NCBI GenBank assembly: GCA_026387485.1
Contig: JAPLLQ010000029.1
Span: 1-6,300 of the forward strand
From: Candidatus Omnitrophota bacterium
GTDB lineage: Bacteria; Omnitrophota; Gorgyraeia; Gygaellales; Profunditerraquicolaceae
Length of the DNA stretch: 6,300 bases
Reading direction: 5' to 3'
How positions within the stretch are numbered: the stretch's first letter is position 1; the number at the start of each line of letters is the position of its first letter. A program made the translations under genes and the position numbers. The notes under the pieces are model-generated. The model did no database searches, had not been told where the DNA came from, and saw nothing but the letters and a program-made list of their open reading frames with translations. This document shows, piece after piece, positions 1-5,874 of the stretch.

Positions 1-1190
1 AGCAGGGCTTGAACTAAATCTAAAGGAAGGCTTGAGGAAGTATGAATATTCAGAAGAGGATTAGAAAAATCCTTTAAATTAAGTTTAGCTTGGGTAGCTA
101 TTCCCCAAACCTTGGCTGTAAGATTATCGGAAGATATCCCATCGTTATTAAATAATAGATTACCATTTATCTCTTCTATATCCCCAGCGCTCTCTATGCC
201 GGATAGGCGCGAGCTAGTAATTGAGGCATTTCCCGCATACTGGAAGAGTTTATCTTTAAAGTTATACTCCAAGTTCCCTTTTATATCTGAACTTAATTGG
301 GCTAAAATTTTATCTTTTTGGATATCTAAGTTCTTGGCTTGCACCTCTAGGCTGAGATTTAAAATATCCTTTTTAAATTTTATATTAGCCGAGCTATTTA
401 CAGAGCCTTTGCCAAAATTAATCCCATTAGCTAAGCTATTTACGGATCCTTTTCCAAAATTAATCCCCCAATTTTGAGCATAGCCGGAAAAATCTTTTGG
501 CAGAAGATTTTCAATTCGTATATCCGCATCAAGCTCCTGCCCGGGGATTTTAAATTCTCCGCTCCCTGAAATAATAACCGGGGTCTCGCCGGGGATTTGT
601 CCGGAAAACTTAAATTTTAGGTGATCCGGTAAAGACAAACTCAGCTTTAGATTGATATTTTCGATATTTTTAGTAAAAGGCTGGGGTAAAGTATCATCCT
701 GAAAAATAATCGTAGCATCGGTTATGCTAACCCTATAAACAGTTAGGTTAAAACCAGCCGAGGCTTTAGCCTCCTGTTTCGGCTTGCCTGGTTCCTGTGG
801 CAGGATAGTGCTTTTAGGTTGAAAGAAATCCTGAAGATTAACTGTCTGGCCTTTCTTACGCTCTAAAAATACAATAACTGATTTTAAGTTTATGCTGGGA
901 ATGATAATCTGTTTCCGGAAAACCGGCCAGATAAAAAACCTGCAGTACGCCTCTTCGACACTGACCAACACATCTTTTTCTTCGCAGATAGTCAGGTTTT
1001 TTAGAACCAAACCTTTAAAGATATTTATCTTTAAGGACTCCAAGGTAACTTTCTTTCCGGTCTTCTTCTCAATGCCCTGAATAATCAGCGCCTTAACCTT
1101 TGTCGGCAGGACTACATTATTCAAATAAACCACGGTTGCCGAAACCAAAAGCGCTAAAATAATCAAAATAATTATAATTTTCTTCTTCAT
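1..1190 (-). CDS. AsmA-family (DUF748-like) membrane-anchored protein, 3' end cut by window edge
   Basis: The reading frame is open from an ATG at 1190-1188 to the left edge, giving 396 residues without a stop, so the C-terminus is missing. Residues 1-3 are Met-Lys-Lys and about 4-23 form a hydrophobic helix, an N-terminal inner-membrane anchor or uncleaved signal. Residues about 29-122 show the usual AsmA start: a KxTGKKVTLES segment (42-52), a FKGLVLKNLTI segment (58-68), IPSINLKSVIVFLER (97-111) and VNLQDF (117-122). A Pro/Lys/Gln-rich linker (about 125-145) leads to repeated beta-rich sequence. AsmA-like proteins span the periplasm of diderms and are tied to outer-membrane assembly or lipid transport; that role is family knowledge. 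Its start overlaps the cca stop (ATGA, 1187-1190), suggesting translational coupling, with AAGG a few bases upstream. A 14-residue tandem duplication lies at 242-269. Assignment to the superfamily is fairly sure, subfamily unknown. Confidence 0.75.
   Translation of the reverse strand, partial: MKKKIIIILIILALLVSATVVYLNNVVLPTKVKALIIQGIEKKTGKKVTLESLKINIFKGLVLKNLTICEEKDVLVSVEEAYCRFFIWPVFRKQIIIPSINLKSVIVFLERKKGQTVNLQDFFQPKSTILPQEPGKPKQEAKASAGFNLTVYRVSITDATIIFQDDTLPQPFTKNIENINLKLSLSLPDHLKFKFSGQIPGETPVIISGSGEFKIPGQELDADIRIENLLPKDFSGYAQNWGINFGKGSVNSLANGINFGKGSVNSSANIKFKKDILNLSLEVQAKNLDIQKDKILAQLSSDIKGNLEYNFKDKLFQYAGNASITSSRLSGIESAGDIEEINGNLLFNNDGISSDNLTAKVWGIATQAKLNLKDFSNPLLNIHTSSSLPLDLVQAL
386..469 (-). 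repeat. 42-bp in-frame tandem duplication inside the AsmA-like gene
   Basis: Two adjacent 42-bp units, 386-427 and 428-469, are identical at 35 of 42 positions by eye. Because 42 is a multiple of three, the frame is kept: the gene encodes GINFGKGSVNSLAN (residues 242-255) followed by GINFGKGSVNSSAN (256-269), differing at one residue. Several of the differences are synonymous, so the copy is old enough to have drifted yet is held at the protein level. Confidence 0.9.
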
Positions 1191-2632
1191 CTTACCTTAA
1201 TCAACTTGGCTGCGGCCATTGCCCCTTCTTTAGTCTTTATCTTTCCGATTGCCTGTAATTCTTCTAATTCCAAGAGGATCTTCCCCACTAACGGCGAGGG
1301 CTCTAATTTAAGTTTTCTCATTATATCATTTCCATTAACTAAACGCACTTCTTTCTTTTCTTTCTTTTTCTTTAAATATTCCCGGATTAATTTATCTACT
1401 ACTATTTCATGCTGTTTGCGGGCTTTTGAGGTAGTCAACGGCCCCTTAGTTGCCCTTTGATCAGCCAGCGATAATAAAAGTGTACTTAAGGCTTCTGGTC
1501 CGGTATCGCGAAAATACCTGAATTTCGCTCTTGCCGTAGGATTTTCGCTATCAGCTAAATAACCCGGCCTAAGGTGCCAGAGTACCATTTTATGCAAAGA
1601 ATATATTTCGTCGTTAGAGAGCTTAAGCCTACGGGCAATATCTTTAGTCAGATTTAGGCCCACCCTCTCATGGCCATGAAAGGTAGTCCTGCCCTTTTCA
1701 TGGCGCAGGGTCTTAGGCTTTCCGATATCATGTAAAAACGCGCCTAACTTTAAAAGGGACTCACGCTTCCTATCCGAAGAAATGACTTCGTGTAAATAAG
1801 CATTAATTAGCGGATTTTTGATTCCTTTAAGCAAGGCTTCAAGCTGCTTTATCGTCTCCAGAGTATGCTGCCAGACATCCAGATGATGATAGGGGCCCTG
1901 GCCTATGCCGCGCATTTTTTTAGTTTCAGGAAAAATAATCCTTAATATCTTTAACCTGTCTAAAGCAGCGAAACAATCAAAGGTAGATTGGGTATCGAAA
2001 ACTTTGAATAATTCATCACGGATCCGCTCAAAAGAAACCTTGGCTAATTTTGCTTTTTCCTTTTTGGCCAAGCTTAATGTTTCTTTGTCGATGCTAAAAC
2101 CTAAAATTGAAGCGAAGCTGAAAGCACGCAGGATCCTTAAGGGGTCCTCGGAAAAAGATTGCTTATTTATTACCCTAATTATTTTCTTCTTAAGATCTAA
2201 TCTTGCTCCGGATAAATCAACTAACTCCTGATCGAGATTATAACTGCTAAAAACCTTATCCAACTCTAAGGCAATTGAATTTATGGTAAAGTCGCGGTGT
2301 TTAAGGTCTTCTTCTAAAGTTTTACCGCGAAAATCTGTGAAGTCAAAAGTATAGGCTCTTCCCTTTATTTTTTTGACTAAACGGCAGGCTCCATGCTCTT
2401 TATCTAGAACCACAAACCCGGCCCTTATTTCTTGGGCTAAATTCCTGCCAAAAGCTATCGCGCTTCTTTTGATACAAAAATCAAAATCCGGGTTCTCTTT
2501 TTTCCGCGCCAGTAACTTATCGCGCAATATCCCCCCCACCAAATACAACTTCACGCGCCGGGATTTGGCAAAATTGTAAACCGGTTTTAGGATATTGCGT
2601 TCTTCTAAGGAAAAGGTTAAAATTTGTTTCAT
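1187..2632 (-). CDS. cca: Class II tRNA nucleotidyltransferase (CCA-adding type) with HD domain
   Basis: A 481-residue enzyme expected to add or repair the 3' CCA end of tRNAs from CTP and ATP in the cytoplasm. The head domain has LVGGILRD (31-38), the metal-binding DFD (Asp49, Asp51), RDFTIN (113-118), a DLxGxxxDL segment (139-147) and EDPLRILRA (162-170), whose EDxxR is the nucleotide-selecting motif of class II enzymes; FERIRDEL (201-208) follows. A complete HD phosphohydrolase domain comes next: His256, His301-Asp302 (FLHDIGKP), HGH (319-321) and Asp391. The C-terminal part (429-477) resembles the tRNA-binding tail. The poly(A)-polymerase signature after RDFTIN is not seen, so a CCA-type role is preferred, although a CC-only or A-only enzyme or a poly(A) polymerase cannot be excluded by eye. 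The ATG at 2632 lacks a good ribosome-binding site (only CAAAG precedes it). The stop overlaps the next gene's start (ATGA). Confidence 0.85.
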   Translation of the reverse strand: MKQILTFSLEERNILKPVYNFAKSRRVKLYLVGGILRDKLLARKKENPDFDFCIKRSAIAFGRNLAQEIRAGFVVLDKEHGACRLVKKIKGRAYTFDFTDFRGKTLEEDLKHRDFTINSIALELDKVFSSYNLDQELVDLSGARLDLKKKIIRVINKQSFSEDPLRILRAFSFASILGFSIDKETLSLAKKEKAKLAKVSFERIRDELFKVFDTQSTFDCFAALDRLKILRIIFPETKKMRGIGQGPYHHLDVWQHTLETIKQLEALLKGIKNPLINAYLHEVISSDRKRESLLKLGAFLHDIGKPKTLRHEKGRTTFHGHERVGLNLTKDIARRLKLSNDEIYSLHKMVLWHLRPGYLADSENPTARAKFRYFRDTGPEALSTLLLSLADQRATKGPLTTSKARKQHEIVVDKLIREYLKKKKEKKEVRLVNGNDIMRKLKLEPSPLVGKILLELEELQAIGKIKTKEGAMAAAKLIKVR

Positions 2633-2640
2633 CTTTGTTT

Positions 2641-2669
2641 ATTTTATCGGCTGGCTTGTCTTGTTTCTA
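2641..2669 (-). promoter_or_regulatory. Candidate weak sigma-70-type promoter for cca
   Basis: On the minus strand TAGAAA (2669-2664; four of six matches to TTGACA) is followed, after 17 bases, by TAAAAT (2646-2641; five of six matches to TATAAT). It lies just outside the palindrome and just upstream of the cca ATG at 2632. Transcription would begin within a few bases of the start codon, giving an almost leaderless mRNA, which would fit the lack of a Shine-Dalgarno sequence. The region is AT-rich, so a chance match is quite possible. Confidence 0.25.
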
Positions 2670-2675
2670 AATGAC

Positions 2676-2810
2676 CCTGCCAAGCTTCGGGGCTCATTGT
2701 TCATTTACGGGTGACGCGAGGATTGACTCCGAGCACCGCAATATGTGGTGTGAGGAGCAATCCTTGCGGCAGGACCCGTAAAGGATTAAATGAACTAGAA
2801 GCTTGGTAGG
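2676..2810. repeat. 135-nt imperfect palindrome, long-hairpin intergenic element (MITE/REP-like)
   Basis: Nearly the whole gap between the DUF151 gene and cca folds on itself. Paired blocks from outside in are 2676-2688 with 2798-2810 (13 pairs, one G-T), 2699-2703 with 2791-2795 (5), 2704-2712 with 2774-2782 (9, perfect), 2715-2725 with 2758-2768 (11, one G-T), 2727-2730 with 2754-2757 (4) and 2734-2740 with 2744-2750 (7, one G-T), closing on loop ATA (2741-2743). About 49 pairs are interrupted by an asymmetric loop (2689-2698 against 2796-2797), a bulge (2783-2790) and a 2-by-5 loop. A possible tandem G-A motif lies at 2731-2732/2752-2753. There is no open frame or T-tract typical of an intrinsic terminator at the stem base on either strand. 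It could be a non-autonomous mobile hairpin, a structured RNA, or a transcription/mRNA-processing barrier. The fold is seen; the mobile-element reading is inference. Confidence 0.75.
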
Positions 2811-2811
2811 A

Positions 2812-3222
2812 TTACTTTTCTTTGTTAAATATCTCTGATTGTTTTATAATTTCGTCTTCGACAAATATAGGCGCGTGCGCCCTCACCGCCAAAGCAATAC
2901 TATCCGAAGGCCGGGCATCAATAATTTTTTCTAAACCTGAAGCAGTCTTTAATACTATTTTCGCATGGAAGGTATTCTCTTCCAGTTTATCAATTATTAT
3001 TCTATCAATATTGGCTTCCAGATATTTAATCGTCGAGTGCAGTAGATCATGCGTTAGGGGACGAGGCGGCTCAAACCCGCTGATCTTTAATTTTATGGCC
3101 GAGGCCTCGGCAAGCCCGATCACGATAGGCAAAACCCGCTCTCCGTTTTTCTCCTTTAAGACAATCAGCTGGTCATGCCTTTTTTCGTCAATGACGATTT
3201 TATTTAACTCCATCTCAAGCAT
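2812..3222 (-). CDS. DUF151 / bifunctional nuclease (BFN) domain protein
   Basis: A 136-residue soluble protein made almost entirely of one DUF151 domain. Diagnostic segments are LPIVIGLAEA (31-40), PRPLTHDLL (53-61), TFHAK (84-88) and IDARPSDSIALAVRAHAPIFV (101-121), in the usual order. Plant and bacterial members have been called bifunctional nucleases (RNase and DNase activity), but the catalytic residues are not firmly established, so the function should be kept as family-level. No UVR or other C-terminal extension is present; it ends about 15 residues after the domain. The start at 3222 is preferred because AGGA (3234-3231) lies 8 bases upstream; an alternative ATG three codons later (3213) lacks one. 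It follows nrdR with a 10-base gap, so is probably the last gene of the operon, with the long palindrome immediately after its stop. Confidence 0.85.
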   Translation of the reverse strand: MLEMELNKIVIDEKRHDQLIVLKEKNGERVLPIVIGLAEASAIKLKISGFEPPRPLTHDLLHSTIKYLEANIDRIIIDKLEENTFHAKIVLKTASGLEKIIDARPSDSIALAVRAHAPIFVEDEIIKQSEIFNKEK

Positions 3223-3230
3223 AAAAATTT

Positions 3231-3234
3231 TCCT
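3231..3234 (-). promoter_or_regulatory. Ribosome-binding site deciding the DUF151 gene start
   Basis: On the minus strand AGGA sits 8 bases before the ATG at 3222 and overlaps the TAG stop of nrdR (3235-3233). It favours this ATG over the in-frame ATG at 3213. Confidence 0.55.
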
Positions 3235-3706
3235 ATCTTTTAGCTTTAGGTTTATCCTTACCCAGAATATCCTTTAATTCAGTCATAAACTGGCCGACAT
3301 CTTTAAATTGCCGGTAAACCGAGGCAAAGCGCACATAAGCTACATCATCGAGAGTTTTTAATTTTTCCATTACTAATTCTCCGATACGGGTAGATAAAAC
3401 TTCCCGGTCGGATTTTTTCTGGATTGAACGTTCAACCTGAATTACAATCTCTTCCATCTTTTCAAGGCTGACCGACCTTTTTTCGCAGGCCTTGACTACT
3501 CCGGCTAAAACTTTTTTCCGGTCAAAGGACTCCCGGCGGCCATCCTTTTTAATTACCATCAGGGAGACTTCTTCAATATATTCGTAAGTAGTAAAGCGTT
3601 TCCCGCATTTTAAACACTCGCGCCTGCGCCTAACTGCTGATTCTTCGGCTGTGGCCCGGGAATCTACTACCTTATCTTCTTTATAACCGCAGAAAGGGCA
3701 TTTCAT
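3233..3706 (-). CDS. nrdR: Transcriptional repressor NrdR
   Basis: A 157-residue cytoplasmic regulator that senses ATP/dATP and represses ribonucleotide reductase operons by binding paired NrdR boxes. The N-terminal zinc ribbon is intact: Cys3-Pro-Phe-Cys6 and Cys31-Leu-Lys-Cys34, with VVDSR (13-17), RRRREC (26-31) and RFTTYE (37-42). The ATP-cone follows from about residue 46: KKDGRRESFDRKK (53-65), ACEKRSVS (73-80) and the signature LDDVAYVRFASVYRQF near residues 118-133. Length and motif order are standard. The ATG at 3706 overlaps the dCMP deaminase TGA in ATGA (3703-3706), with no strong ribosome-binding site, so translation is likely coupled. Its placement behind glyA and dCMP deaminase groups it with dNTP supply. 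No ribonucleotide reductase gene or convincing paired NrdR boxes are in this window. Confidence 0.97.
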   Translation of the reverse strand: MKCPFCGYKEDKVVDSRATAEESAVRRRRECLKCGKRFTTYEYIEEVSLMVIKKDGRRESFDRKKVLAGVVKACEKRSVSLEKMEEIVIQVERSIQKKSDREVLSTRIGELVMEKLKTLDDVAYVRFASVYRQFKDVGQFMTELKDILGKDKPKAKR

Positions 3707-4167
3707 TTTAATATCTTGACTTTTATCTTAGCCTGTTTGAAAAAATCCATCGCCATTTTATCCGGATAACCCTTAGCGATAATAACTTCTTTTATCCCGG
3801 CGTTAATCAGCATCTTGGCGCAAATCACGCAGGGCTGATTCGTAGAATAAAGCGTGCTATCCTTTACGCTTATTCCGTATAAAGATGCCTGGATTAAGGC
3901 ATTCTGCTCAGCATGCAATGCCCGGCAGAGCTCATGGCGCTCTCCGGAAGGTATTTTTAATCTTTGGCGCAGGCAGCCGATATCAATACAGTGTTTTAAA
4001 CCCTTAGGAGCTCCATTATAACCTGTGGCTAATATCCTTTTATCTTTTACCAATACCGCTCCTACTGAACGCCTAAGACAGGTGGATCTTTTCGCTACCA
4101 GGTGGGCAACTTCTAGAAAATACTCATCCCAACTCGGCCTCTTATCTAAATTAGCTTTTTTTCTCAT
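3703..4167 (-). CDS. Deoxycytidylate (dCMP) deaminase, ComEB family
   Basis: A 154-residue zinc enzyme that converts dCMP to dUMP, the substrate of thymidylate synthase. The catalytic motifs are clear: HAEQNA (85-90; His85 zinc ligand, Glu87 proton shuttle) and PCVIC (112-116; Cys113 and Cys116 zinc ligands). GYNGAPKG (49-56) matches the nucleotide-binding loop found in dCMP deaminases and separates it from simple cytidine deaminases. Cys30, Cys60, Cys65, His78 and Cys81 could provide a second, structural zinc as in the T4 phage enzyme; which ones do so cannot be assigned by eye. The ATG at 4167 lies inside the end of glyA (17-bp overlap) and has AAGGA (4174-4170) only two bases upstream, a closer spacing than usual. 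Allosteric control by dCTP/dTTP is family knowledge. Known as comEB in Bacillus; no competence role is implied here. Confidence 0.93.
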   Translation of the reverse strand: MRKKANLDKRPSWDEYFLEVAHLVAKRSTCLRRSVGAVLVKDKRILATGYNGAPKGLKHCIDIGCLRQRLKIPSGERHELCRALHAEQNALIQASLYGISVKDSTLYSTNQPCVICAKMLINAGIKEVIIAKGYPDKMAMDFFKQAKIKVKILK

Positions 4168-5416
4168 ATTCCTTAATCAGCTCCGGGTATAGAGGAAACT
4201 TTTTGGTCAAGGCAATAACTTCTTTGCGAATCCCCTCTAATTTTTTAGGGTCATCGCTCGCTTCTATCGCGCTATTAATAAACTCGGCAATTTTACGCAT
4301 ATGAAATTCTTTTAAACCGCGAGTAGTTACCGCGGCTGTGCCCAGGCGGATACCGCTGGTCACTGCTGGGCTTTTCTTATCAAAAGGAATCAGATTTTTA
4401 TTCACTGTGATACTAACCTGGCCTAAAATATTTGAGGCATCTGCTCCGGTTACGCCTTTCTCATTCAAATCAACCAGCATCAGGTGGGTATCTGTGCCGC
4501 CGGAAACAATACGGAATTTTTCCTTGGCTAAAGCCTTGGCTAACTCCCGGGAATTCTTGATAATCTGGCGCTGATAATTCCTAAAACTCACCGAATTTGC
4601 TTCCTTAAATGCCACGGCTTTGGCAGCAATCACATGCATTAAAGGCCCACCCTGAAGCCCGGGGAAAATACAGGCATCTATCTTTTTGGCAAACTCTTTT
4701 CTACAGAGAATAAAACCGCCTCTGGGGCCGCGTAGAGTCTTATGGGTGGTAGAAGTAACAAACTCGGCATAAGGCACCGGCGAAGGATGCACCCCTGCGG
4801 CAACTAAGCCGGCGATATGGGCTATATCCACAAATAAATAGGCGCCGACTTTATCGCAAATCTTTCTAAAGGCTTTGAAATCAATCCTGCGCGGATAAGC
4901 CGAAGCTCCGGCTAAAATCATCTTTGGTTTATGCTTCTTGGCTAAATCCATAATTTTATCATAATCCAGCATCTCGGTTTTACGGTCTACGCCGTAACCG
5001 ATAATTTTATAGAACATTACGGAAAAATTATGCGGATGGCCATGGCTTAAGTGCCCGCCGGCAGCTAAATCCATCGCTAAAACCGTATCCCCGGGTTTAA
5101 TCGCGGCAAAATAAATAGCCATATTTGCCTGTGTCCCGGAGTGCGGCTGGACATTAACATGTTCGGCCTTGAATAATTTTTTGGCCCGTTCAATTGCTAA
5201 CTCTTCGACTTCATCCATATATTCGCACCCGCCGTACCAACGATGATGCGGATAACCTTCGGCGTATTTATTAGTCAATAGCGAACCCTGGGCCTCTAGC
5301 ACGGCTAACGAAGTGAAATTCTCCGAGGCAATTAACTCTAAATTCTCTTCTTCTCTACGAGTCTCGTTTTTTATCGCCGCGTATATCTGGGGGTCAACCT
5401 TGGCTAAATGTTTCAC
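4151..5416 (-). CDS. glyA: Serine hydroxymethyltransferase
   Basis: A 421-residue PLP enzyme converting serine and tetrahydrofolate to glycine and 5,10-methylene-THF, the main one-carbon source and the methyl donor for thymidylate synthesis. Visible landmarks are ASENF (30-34), NKYAEGYP (49-56), the GGHLSHG loop (120-126), the PLP pyridine-binding VDIAHIAG (196-203; Asp197, His200), the PLP-lysine motif TSTTHKTLRGPRGG (221-234; Lys226) and SGIRLGT (354-360; Arg357 for the substrate carboxylate). Length and order are normal for bacterial enzymes. Translation begins at a GTG (5416-5414), supported by a full AAGGAG 9 bases upstream and because no ATG occurs until residue 67, beyond conserved sequence. 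The GTG overlaps the rpiB TGA as GTGA (5413-5416). The gene end overlaps the dCMP deaminase start by 17 bp. Confidence 0.98.
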   Translation of the reverse strand: MKHLAKVDPQIYAAIKNETRREEENLELIASENFTSLAVLEAQGSLLTNKYAEGYPHHRWYGGCEYMDEVEELAIERAKKLFKAEHVNVQPHSGTQANMAIYFAAIKPGDTVLAMDLAAGGHLSHGHPHNFSVMFYKIIGYGVDRKTEMLDYDKIMDLAKKHKPKMILAGASAYPRRIDFKAFRKICDKVGAYLFVDIAHIAGLVAAGVHPSPVPYAEFVTSTTHKTLRGPRGGFILCRKEFAKKIDACIFPGLQGGPLMHVIAAKAVAFKEANSVSFRNYQRQIIKNSRELAKALAKEKFRIVSGGTDTHLMLVDLNEKGVTGADASNILGQVSITVNKNLIPFDKKSPAVTSGIRLGTAAVTTRGLKEFHMRKIAEFINSAIEASDDPKKLEGIRKEVIALTKKFPLYPELIKEYEKKS

Positions 5417-5874
5417 TTTTTTCTACTCCTTATTTCTCTTTCTATTTTCTTGATCTGATTTAACCGCCTCTTGTGCCGGCCACCCTGAAATTTTGCCTTA
5501 AGCCAGGTATCAATAATCTTTACCGCCAGTGCCGGTTTTACGAATAAAGAACCTAATACCAGCACATTGCTATCATTATGCTCCCGAGAAAACCGGGCAG
5601 CCTTGATGTTATAACATAGGGTTGCCCGTACTCCGGCAAGCCTATTAGCAACAATAGAATTTCCGATTCCGCTTTTACAGATCAGGATTCCCCGTCTATA
5701 CTTACCATCTGAAACTAACCTGGCCAGAGAATAGGCATATTTAGGGTAATCGCAACTTTCAACACTAAAAGTCCCCAGGTCTTTTACCTGTAAACCTCTT
5801 CTGATAAGTAAGGGCTTAATCTTCTCTTTAAGCTTAAATCCTCCGTGATCAGCAGCAATAAGAATCTTTTTCAT
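5413..5874 (-). CDS. rpiB: Ribose-5-phosphate isomerase B (RpiB/LacAB family)
   Basis: A 153-residue enzyme interconverting ribose-5-phosphate and ribulose-5-phosphate in the pentose phosphate pathway. Family features are AADHGGFKLKE (7-17; Asp9, His10), DYPKYA (42-47), the catalytic-base Cys66 in the phosphate loop, ANRLAGVRATLC (76-87) and HNDSNVLVLG (99-108; His99). The loop, usually Cys-Gly-Thr-Gly-Ile-Gly, is here CKSGIG (66-71): Lys replaces Gly67 and Ser replaces Thr68. The C-terminal 25 residues are strongly basic. The ATG (5874-5872) overlaps the phosphatase stop as ATGA and the TGA overlaps the glyA GTG start, so it sits in a tightly coupled block. Gene order phosphatase-rpiB-glyA recalls Bacillus ywlE-ywlF-ywlG-glyA. 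Because some family members act on other sugar phosphates (galactose-6-P, allose-6-P), the substrate is inferred mainly from context. Confidence 0.9.
   Translation of the reverse strand: MKKILIAADHGGFKLKEKIKPLLIRRGLQVKDLGTFSVESCDYPKYAYSLARLVSDGKYRRGILICKSGIGNSIVANRLAGVRATLCYNIKAARFSREHNDSNVLVLGSLFVKPALAVKIIDTWLKAKFQGGRHKRRLNQIKKIEREIRSRKK
5426..5431 (-). promoter_or_regulatory. Strong ribosome-binding site supporting the GTG start of glyA
   Basis: The minus strand reads AAGGAG, a perfect Shine-Dalgarno core, 9 bases before the GTG at 5416. It is the best such site in the window and lies inside the end of rpiB, implying that glyA is translated at a high, partly independent rate. Confidence 0.75.

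Noticed and set aside
2736..2751. A 16-bp stretch at the palindrome tip resembling an NrdR box (12 of 16 positions match my memory of the consensus acaCwAtATaTwGtgt).
   Set aside because: NrdR boxes normally occur as a pair at fixed spacing upstream of reductase genes. This is single, two positions of the conserved centre mismatch, no reductase gene is near, and a palindromic tip with ATAT gives such matches by chance.
2676..2810. Palindrome as a 6S RNA or a simple Rho-independent terminator.
   Set aside because: No central open bubble of the 6S type is seen, and no T-run follows either foot of the stem. The structure is much longer than a terminator.
2632..2826. Eight-base direct repeat TCTTTGTT at 2632-2639 and 2819-2826 flanking the palindrome, a possible target-site duplication.
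   Set aside because: The copies are at unequal distances from the palindrome feet (36 and 8 bases), one overlaps the cca start and the other the DUF151 coding end, and A/T-rich octamers recur easily.
2822..3277. Plus-strand open frame of 151 codons opposite the DUF151 gene and nrdR end.
   Set aside because: It is antisense to a gene with unmistakable conserved motifs, shows no recognisable family sequence, and is a shadow frame. The same holds for the other plus-strand frames at 112-477, 892-1080, 1206-1460, 1905-2231, 2373-2579 and 4338-4574.
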